Below are positions 5,508 to 8,618 of a stretch of DNA of 8,618 bases, piece after piece. Numbering within the stretch: position 1 is the first letter of the stretch; the number at the start of each line of letters is the position of its first letter. The stretch spans positions 1-8,618 of the forward strand of contig JAGVDT010000024.1 in assembly GCA_020058565.1 (NCBI GenBank), written 5' to 3'. The notes beneath the pieces are model-generated. The model searched no databases. It was not told the DNA's origin and saw only the letters and a program-made list of their open reading frames with translations. This stretch comes from Minisyncoccota bacterium (GTDB lineage Bacteria > Patescibacteriota > Minisyncoccia > Phycocordibacterales > UBA2100). The position numbers were made by a program, and so were the translations under genes.

Positions 5508-5513
5508 TATACT
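5508..5513 (+). promoter_or_regulatory. -10 box TATACT for the mgtC-like gene
   Basis: A perfect TATACT ends 7 nt before the ATG at 5521, giving a leaderless transcript. The -35 position, 17 nt upstream, holds TGAATA, which is poor. The hexamer is contiguous with the inverted repeat at 5433-5505, so a protein or structure occupying the repeat would cover this promoter. Confidence 0.55.
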
Positions 5514-5520
5514 GATTTCC

Positions 5521-6012
5521 ATGGCCGGTCCTGAATTCTTCGCCGACACGACAATCATAATGTATCAAAAATTGCTGCTGGCAATGTTTTTAGGTGCATT
5601 GATAGGTACTGAGCGGGCGATAGTAGCTCGACAGACGGCTGGCACGCGCACCTTCGGGCTCGTGGCGATGGGCGCATGCCTTTTTGTCCTCGCAGGCAAC
5701 TTCATCGACTCGCACTATCTCGGCGTCGTGAATTTCAATCCCTCGCAGGTCGCTGCCGCCGTCGTGACCGGCATTGGGTTTCTCGGCGCGGGACTTATCA
5801 TATTTCGCGGCGATACTTTGCACGGCGTTACCACTGCGGCGGGGCTGTGGATGGTAGCGGGTATCGGCATCGCCGTCGGCTTTGGCATGTACGAAGTTGC
5901 GATATTCGCGACGCTTCTTTCACTCGTACTATTTACCGGCATGTGGTACATAGAGCATAAAGTAAAAAATTGGGTAGCTCCACGTGTTGAGCAGACTGCG
6001 GATAGTTTGTAA
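5521..6012 (+). CDS. MgtC/SapB-family membrane protein
   Basis: This 163-residue protein matches the hydrophobic core of the MgtC/SapB family: LLLAMFLGALIGTERAIVAR (18-37), then AGTRTFGLVAMGACLFVL (40-57), the signature GIGFLGAGLIIFRG (84-97), the HGVTTAAGLWMVAGIGIAVG segment (101-120) and a last membrane helix (about 125-145). About five membrane segments are visible. It ends soon after a KVKNW tail and lacks the C-terminal ACT-like domain of full MgtC. MgtC proteins are linked to growth in low Mg2+ and to modulation of F-type ATP synthase in some pathogens. Transport of Mg2+ by this protein should not be assumed. An in-frame ATG at 5560 is an alternative start, but the TATACT box favours 5521. 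Confidence 0.9.
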   Translation: MAGPEFFADTTIIMYQKLLLAMFLGALIGTERAIVARQTAGTRTFGLVAMGACLFVLAGNFIDSHYLGVVNFNPSQVAAAVVTGIGFLGAGLIIFRGDTLHGVTTAAGLWMVAGIGIAVGFGMYEVAIFATLLSLVLFTGMWYIEHKVKNWVAPRVEQTADSL

Positions 6013-6036
6013 GGACAGAAACGATGTACGGTATGA

Positions 6037-6070
6037 GAAGGCCGGACCTCCGCGTGGAGGTCGGACCTTC
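6037..6070 (+). repeat. GC-rich hairpin between the mgtC-like and RecB-like genes
   Basis: GAAGGCCGGACCTCC (6037-6051) pairs with GGAGGTCGGACCTTC (6056-6070) at 13 of 15 positions, with a GCGT loop. It starts 24 nt after the stop of the mgtC-like gene. The sequence after the stem (GCAACCTGG) has no T-tract, so it is at best a factor-assisted or unusual terminator. An RNA-stabilising 3' hairpin is an alternative. Confidence 0.6.
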
Positions 6071-6099
6071 GCAACCTGGTACAACAAAGTCTCAAAGGG

Positions 6100-6105
6100 T
6101 ATACT
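6100..6105 (+). promoter_or_regulatory. -10 box TATACT for the RecB-like gene
   Basis: A perfect TATACT ends 7 nt before the ATG at 6113, consistent with leaderless transcription. No good -35 is visible about 17 nt upstream. Confidence 0.55.
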
Positions 6106-6112
6106 CCTCTAA

Positions 6113-6907
6113 ATGTCGCAGTACTACAAACCTGATAGAAATCCCGGATGGAATTACGGCGGGGACCGCTGGCGGCTTTCTCGTTCAAAAATAGGTCTTT
6201 TTCAGGAATGCCCGCGCTGCTTTTACATAGACAACAAACTAGGCACGGCCCGGCCGCCTGGTTTTCCTTTTAACCTCAACAGCGCAGTCGACGCGCTATT
6301 GAAAAAAGAGTTCGACGTACATCGTGACCAGAAGACCGCGCACCCTCTCATGGAAAGCTACGGCATAAAGGCCGTACCATTTCAGCATCCGAAAATGGAT
6401 ATTTGGCGCGAAAATTTCAAAGGCATCGATTACAAACATCCTGCCACAGGCTTTACCGTCTCGGGCGCCGTGGACGACGTATGGATCAATGACCAAGAAG
6501 AGCTAATGATCGTGGACTACAAATCCACCAGCAAGGACGAAAAAATAGAAGCGCTCGATCAAGACTGGCACGACGGTTATAAACATCAGATGGAAATTTA
6601 CCAGTGGCTTTTCCGGCAAAACGGTTTCAAGGTTTCCGACACCGGATACTTTGTCTACGCCAATGCTTCAAAGGACCGCGCTGCGTTTGACGCTAAACTC
6701 GAATTCGATGTCACGGTTATAGCACATGAAGGCGATGACGGCTGGGTAGAGCCGATTCTCCTCGACATCAAATCCTGCCTCGATAGCGAAGATCTCCCAA
6801 AGCCGGCATCAGCTTGCGACTTCTGCACCTACCGCGAATACGTCGGCAAAAAACTCCAAAAATTCGCCGGTCCAAAAAACAAAGGACAGGGCACACTAGG
6901 GATATAA
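6113..6907 (+). CDS. RecB/Cas4-like PD-(D/E)XK nuclease with four-cysteine cluster
   Basis: This 264-residue protein shows the layout of stand-alone RecB/Cas4-type PD-(D/E)XK nucleases. LSRSKIGLFQECPRCFYIDN (22-41) carries the first cysteine pair (C33, C36). GAVDDVWI (118-125) gives the first acidic metal ligand (D121 or D122). LMIVDYKSTS (131-140) gives D135 and K137, and YKHQMEIYQWLF (156-167) is the helical Q-x3-Y motif that follows. ACDFCTYREY (234-243) carries the second pair (C235, C238). By analogy with Cas4 and AddB, the four cysteines may bind an Fe-S cluster or a metal, although Cas4 has a one-plus-three arrangement and here it is two-plus-two. No helicase domain and no cas genes are present. 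The inferred role is DNA end processing or repair. A TATACT box 7 nt upstream supports the ATG. Confidence 0.85.
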   Translation: MSQYYKPDRNPGWNYGGDRWRLSRSKIGLFQECPRCFYIDNKLGTARPPGFPFNLNSAVDALLKKEFDVHRDQKTAHPLMESYGIKAVPFQHPKMDIWRENFKGIDYKHPATGFTVSGAVDDVWINDQEELMIVDYKSTSKDEKIEALDQDWHDGYKHQMEIYQWLFRQNGFKVSDTGYFVYANASKDRAAFDAKLEFDVTVIAHEGDDGWVEPILLDIKSCLDSEDLPKPASACDFCTYREYVGKKLQKFAGPKNKGQGTLGI

Positions 6908-6915
6908 GTATTTGA

Positions 6916-6921
6916 TATACT
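6916..6921 (+). promoter_or_regulatory. Extended -10 box TGATATACT for the alkyltransferase-like gene
   Basis: TATACT at 6916-6921 is preceded by TGA, an extended -10, and ends 6 nt before the ATG at 6928. The -35 position is poor, as expected where an extended -10 is used. The box lies just after the stop of the RecB-like gene, so this gene has its own leaderless promoter within a 20-nt gap. Confidence 0.6.
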
Positions 6922-6927
6922 CGAACT

Positions 6928-7191
6928 ATGAAAAAAACTTTTGCAGACAAGGTGCGAGATGTGGTGCGCAAGATTCCTAGGGGAAAGACTATGACGTACA
7001 AACAGGTCGCTGCTAAGGCGGGAAATGCTCGTGCAGCTCGTGCAGTAGGTGCAGTAATGCGTACCAACTATCTGCCAGATGTGCCGTGCCACAGAGTAAT
7101 CCGATCTGATGGAGGACTTGGCAACTACAATCGTGGTGGCGCGACGATAAAACGAGAGATTTTGATTAAAGAAGGAGCACTAACGAAATAA
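6928..7191 (+). CDS. Minimal O6-alkylguanine-DNA alkyltransferase domain (MGMT/Ogt family)
   Basis: This 87-residue protein corresponds only to the C-terminal DNA-binding and active-site domain of the Ogt/MGMT family: F..KVRDVVRKIPRGKTMTYKQVA (5-28), then NARAARAVGAVMRTN (33-47), the active-site motif DVPCHRVI (51-58) with C54, and GGLGNYNRGGATIKREIL (62-79). The N-terminal ribonuclease-H-like domain of full-length alkyltransferases is missing. Alkyltransferase-like (ATL) proteins of this size often replace the Cys with another residue, commonly Trp, and flag lesions for excision repair. Here Cys, His and Arg are kept, so a suicide alkyl transfer from O6-alkylguanine remains possible. The RecB-like gene upstream would fit a DNA-repair setting, but the separate promoter makes an operon link uncertain. 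Confidence 0.9.
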   Translation: MKKTFADKVRDVVRKIPRGKTMTYKQVAAKAGNARAARAVGAVMRTNYLPDVPCHRVIRSDGGLGNYNRGGATIKREILIKEGALTK

Positions 7192-7193
7192 AC

Positions 7194-7295
7194 ATGCCCT
7201 CACACCAATTCCGTTATTCTGTTGTAAATAGTTGGACTATTAGCGTAAATGCCTTTGCTGCCCAGATCGTAAGATCTGAAGCAGAATTGGTGTGA
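7194..7295 (+). CDS. Possible 33-residue micro-ORF filling the gap before the reductase gene
   Basis: ATG at 7194, 2 nt after the preceding stop, opens 33 codons ending in TGA at 7293-7295, 4 nt before the next ATG. The peptide starts MPSHQFRYSVVNSW and ends RSEAELV. It has no recognisable family, signal or hydrophobic segment. It overlaps almost exactly with an inverted-repeat element, so RNA or DNA structure is an equally good reason for the sequence. Confidence 0.2.
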   Translation: MPSHQFRYSVVNSWTISVNAFAAQIVRSEAELV

Positions 7296-7298
7296 GGG
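7197..7298 (+). repeat. 102-bp element with perfect 15-bp terminal inverted repeats; candidate structured leader RNA or MITE
   Basis: CCCTCACACCAATTC (7197-7211) is perfectly complementary to GAATTGGTGTGAGGG (7284-7298). Inside are AATAGT-TGG-ACTATT and CAGATC-GTAA-GATCTG, the latter closed by a GNRA-type GTAA tetraloop and extended by TGC/GCA after an internal loop. The fold would be a three-way junction filling the entire gap. The right arm ends 1 nt before the ATG at 7300, so translation initiation could be blocked when it is folded. No target-site duplication is evident, and there is no TATACT box in front of this gene. As a MITE it would have no transposase of its own. Confidence 0.65.
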
Positions 7299-7299
7299 T

Positions 7300-8346
7300 A
7301 TGGAAATGCGAAAACTTCCCGGCACGGATGTGTCCGTTTCGAGCCTGTGCCTAGGCACTATGAATTTTGGACAGCAATGTGACGAAGCAAATTCTCATGA
7401 GCAGATGGACTATGCGGTAGCCAATGGCATAAATTTCTTAGATACCGCAGAAATGTATCCAGTCCCGCCGGAAAAAGAAAAGCAGGGGATGACAGAGGAA
7501 TTCGTGGGTCGCTGGCTGAAGAAAAGCGGCAAACGCGATCAGCTGGTGATAGCTACCAAGGTATCGAGCCGCAATCAAGCGGGCCCTATGCGCACCCGCG
7601 ATGCTACGGCTGGACTTACGCGGGAAAATATTTTCAAAGCTATTGATGGTTCGTTAAGTAGGCTCGGGATTGACCATGTAGATCTATACCAAGTTCATAC
7701 GCCTGAAAGACATGCAAATTTTTTTGGTCGTCGGGGAGTAGAAAGCTTGGATGGCGACGATGGTGTATCGATCGAAGAAACACTCTCAGCTCTTTCAGAG
7801 CTGGTAAAAATTGGAAAGGTCAGGCACATAGGTGTTTCCAACGAAACTCCCTGGGGACTAAACGAATACCTGCGATTGGCGCGCGAAAAAGGTTTAGCCA
7901 AGATAGTAACAATTCAAAACAACTACGGGCTTTTGGGTCGTGGTTTCGAAGTTGGGCTTTCCGAAATATGCTTGCGCGAAGGTGTAGGACTTTTGCCGTA
8001 TTCGATACTCAATCGCGGAGTTATCGCCGGCAAATATCTCGACGGCGCAAAACCGCCGGGCGCCAAATTTACGCTGTATACGCGCGATGCAGATCGCTAC
8101 AACCCCGCTCGTATCGAAGCGCCGGTCAGGCAGTACATGGCCATAGCAAAAAAACATGGACTCGACGTAGTACAAATGGCAATAGCCTTCTGCCTCCAGC
8201 GCGCTTTTATCCCATCAGTAATCATTGCCGCCACCAAAATGGAGCAACTCAAAAGCGATATCGAAGCGGCAGATATTAAACTTTCCGACGAAGTTTTCAA
8301 AGACATAGCCGACGTCTACCGCGAAATCCCCGACCCCACTGCCTAA
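7300..8346 (+). CDS. tas: Tas-like NADP(H)-dependent aldo-keto reductase
   Basis: This 348-residue TIM-barrel oxidoreductase aligns by eye along its whole length with E. coli Tas. Shared stretches include LCLGTMNFGQQ (16-26), INFLDTAEMYPVPPE (44-58), HVDLYQVHTPERHANFFG (126-143), RHIGVSNETPWG, VTIQNNYGLLGRGFEVGLSE and GKYLDGAKPPGA. The catalytic tetrad is D48, Y53, K87 and H133. It would reduce carbonyl compounds with NADPH in the cytoplasm. The physiological substrate is unknown even for E. coli Tas. The ATG at 7300 gives the same N-terminal length as E. coli Tas. The ATG at 7306 has a better-placed GAGGG (7294-7298) and is an alternative. Unlike most neighbours it has no -10 box near its start and follows a structured 102-bp element. 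Confidence 0.93.
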   Translation: MEMRKLPGTDVSVSSLCLGTMNFGQQCDEANSHEQMDYAVANGINFLDTAEMYPVPPEKEKQGMTEEFVGRWLKKSGKRDQLVIATKVSSRNQAGPMRTRDATAGLTRENIFKAIDGSLSRLGIDHVDLYQVHTPERHANFFGRRGVESLDGDDGVSIEETLSALSELVKIGKVRHIGVSNETPWGLNEYLRLAREKGLAKIVTIQNNYGLLGRGFEVGLSEICLREGVGLLPYSILNRGVIAGKYLDGAKPPGAKFTLYTRDADRYNPARIEAPVRQYMAIAKKHGLDVVQMAIAFCLQRAFIPSVIIAATKMEQLKSDIEAADIKLSDEVFKDIADVYREIPDPTA

Positions 8347-8390
8347 CTACAAAACTAAAAAAGTCCCGCCTGCGAAAAGGTCCCTAGATA

Positions 8391-8426
8391 TGTACGAATC
8401 TTCCGCGGTCGCGGAAGATTCGTACA
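8391..8426. repeat. Perfect 17-bp hairpin
   Basis: GTACGAATCTTCCGCG (8392-8407) is perfectly complementary to CGCGGAAGATTCGTAC (8410-8425) with GT between them, and the outer T8391-A8426 pair extends the stem to 17 bp. In RNA the innermost pairs would open to make a larger loop. No T-tract follows on either strand. It starts 45 nt after the reductase stop, so a stabilising 3' end or a terminator of unusual type is possible. It could also be a REP-like element linked to the putative transposase downstream. Confidence 0.8.
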
Positions 8427-8446
8427 CTCGAAATAGATGTAGATGA

Positions 8447-8475
8447 GTGCCTAGAAGCGTGCCTTTTAGGTGCCT
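8447..8475. repeat. Three GTGCCT direct repeats at 11-12 nt spacing
   Basis: GTGCCT occurs at 8447-8452, 8459-8464 and 8470-8475, that is, about one helical turn apart on one face of the DNA. This is the spacing expected of a protein-binding array, but the unit is only 6 nt and chance is possible. Confidence 0.4.
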
Positions 8476-8520
8476 GGAGCATGTCTTTGTCGGAGGAGTG
8501 CGGTGTCGAATGGAACTTTG

Positions 8521-8526
8521 TATACT
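8521..8526 (+). promoter_or_regulatory. Possible -10 box TATACT upstream of the transposase-like start
   Basis: A perfect TATACT lies 59 nt before the ATG at 8586. Transcription from it would start near 8533, so the hairpin at 8534-8561 would sit at the very 5' end of the RNA. No clear -35 is visible. Unlike the other TATACT boxes, this one would give a real leader. Confidence 0.35.
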
Positions 8527-8533
8527 AGACAAA

Positions 8534-8561
8534 TTGCTCCGAAGCTCTGCTTCGGAGGCAA
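8534..8561. repeat. Bulged hairpin, candidate left-end structure of an IS200/IS605-type element
   Basis: CTCCGAAGC (8537-8545) pairs perfectly with GCTTCGGAG (8549-8557) around a TCT loop. TTG (8534-8536) pairs with CAA (8559-8561) past a single bulged G (8558). A short imperfect hairpin with an unpaired base, followed closely by the transposase start, is how the left end of IS200/IS605 elements and the REP repeats of RAYT transposases are organised. The assignment depends on the identity of the truncated gene downstream. Confidence 0.45.
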
Positions 8562-8585
8562 CGGAATCCGGTGTATGTTTCTTGC

Positions 8586-8618
8586 ATGGAGGATCGGCAT
8601 ATCCGGAAGAGCCACAAC
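8586..8618 (+). CDS. Start of a possible IS200/IS605-like (Y1 HUH) transposase, cut by the window edge
   Basis: ATG at 8586 opens a frame to the window edge giving MEDRHIRKSHN. HIRKSHN resembles the N-terminus of small single-strand transposases of the IS200/RAYT type found in CPR genomes, where it precedes a strand leading to the HUH nuclease core. This is a recollection from 11 residues only, supported by the hairpin 24 nt upstream. An in-frame alternative is not visible, and another start, ATG 8574, lies in the same frame. Confidence 0.4.
   Translation, partial: MEDRHIRKSHN

Larger units (their letters stand above)
8347..8585. other. Non-coding region with two hairpins and short direct repeats
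   Basis: I see no supported gene in these 239 bases. The region holds a perfect hairpin at 8391-8426, three GTGCCT repeats (8447, 8459, 8470), a TATACT box at 8521 and a bulged hairpin at 8534-8561. A minus-strand open frame across 8347-8532 has no recognisable motif and reads through the hairpins, so I do not call it. Confidence 0.5.

Noticed and set aside
6113..6907. CRISPR-associated Cas4 with a nearby array
   Set aside because: No direct-repeat/spacer pattern and no other cas-like gene is present, and the cysteine layout differs from Cas4.
7197..7298. tRNA gene or integron attC site in the gap before the aldo-keto reductase
   Set aside because: There is no T-loop consensus, no acceptor-length stem with CCA and no cloverleaf spacing for a tRNA. 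The ends lack the AAC/GTT core motifs of attC.
8347..8532. 61-codon minus-strand frame in the right intergenic region
   Set aside because: It reads through a perfect hairpin and direct repeats, has no recognisable motif and no start signal.
1..8618. Recoded UGA (as in Gracilibacteria or Absconditabacteria)
   Set aside because: mltG ends properly at TGA, Trp positions use TGG, and no gene needs readthrough of TGA.

Overview
The window looks like part of the chromosome of a Patescibacteria/CPR bacterium, most likely of the Parcubacteria group. This is an inference from overall style, not from a marker gene. Compact genes all lie on the plus strand. A stand-alone membrane protein resembles the N-terminal half of CPR type IV secretion-like ATPases. 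Most genes start 6-8 nt after a TATACT-like -10 box, so their transcripts should begin at or next to the start codon (leaderless). Intergenic gaps are short and made of self-complementary micro-repeats. The standard genetic code fits throughout: genes end on TGA, TAG and TAA, and no in-frame TGA is needed for any protein.

Layout, left to right: the last 39 codons of a gene with a winged-helix-like C-terminus (1-122); a two-TM membrane protein of a secretion/conjugation-like family without its ATPase domain (227-1627); the endolytic murein transglycosylase MltG (1738-2769); the tRNA-U34 thiolase MnmA (2908-3951); a small membrane-anchored beta-rich protein of unknown function (4201-4602), followed after 6 nt by an ATP-cone plus PD-(D/E)XK nuclease fusion (4609-5427); an MgtC/SapB-type membrane protein (5521-6012); a RecB/Cas4-like PD-(D/E)XK protein with two CxxC pairs (6113-6907); a minimal O6-alkylguanine-DNA methyltransferase-type domain with an intact PCHR site (6928-7191); a Tas-like NADP(H)-dependent aldo-keto reductase (7300-8346); and a structured non-coding stretch leading to a putative transposase start at the right edge (8586-8618).

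The genes do not form one pathway. The recognisable ones are housekeeping (cell wall, tRNA modification), DNA processing or repair (two PD-(D/E)XK proteins and the alkyltransferase-like protein) and redox or stress functions (Tas-like reductase, MgtC). Most carry their own -10 box. The clearest operon is the 4201-4602 / 4609-5427 pair.

The most unusual material is intergenic. At least three gaps (128-204, 2801-2906, 5433-5505), and more weakly a fourth (1651-1730), are imperfect hairpins whose arms are built from a short word repeated several times, a different word in each gap. The gap before the aldo-keto reductase (7197-7298) is bounded by a perfect 15-bp inverted repeat with two internal hairpins, like a structured leader RNA or a MITE. 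The right edge has a perfect 17-bp hairpin and a second bulged hairpin just before an IS200-like start. Among proteins, the ATP-cone/nuclease fusion and the ATPase-less secretion-like protein deserve most attention.
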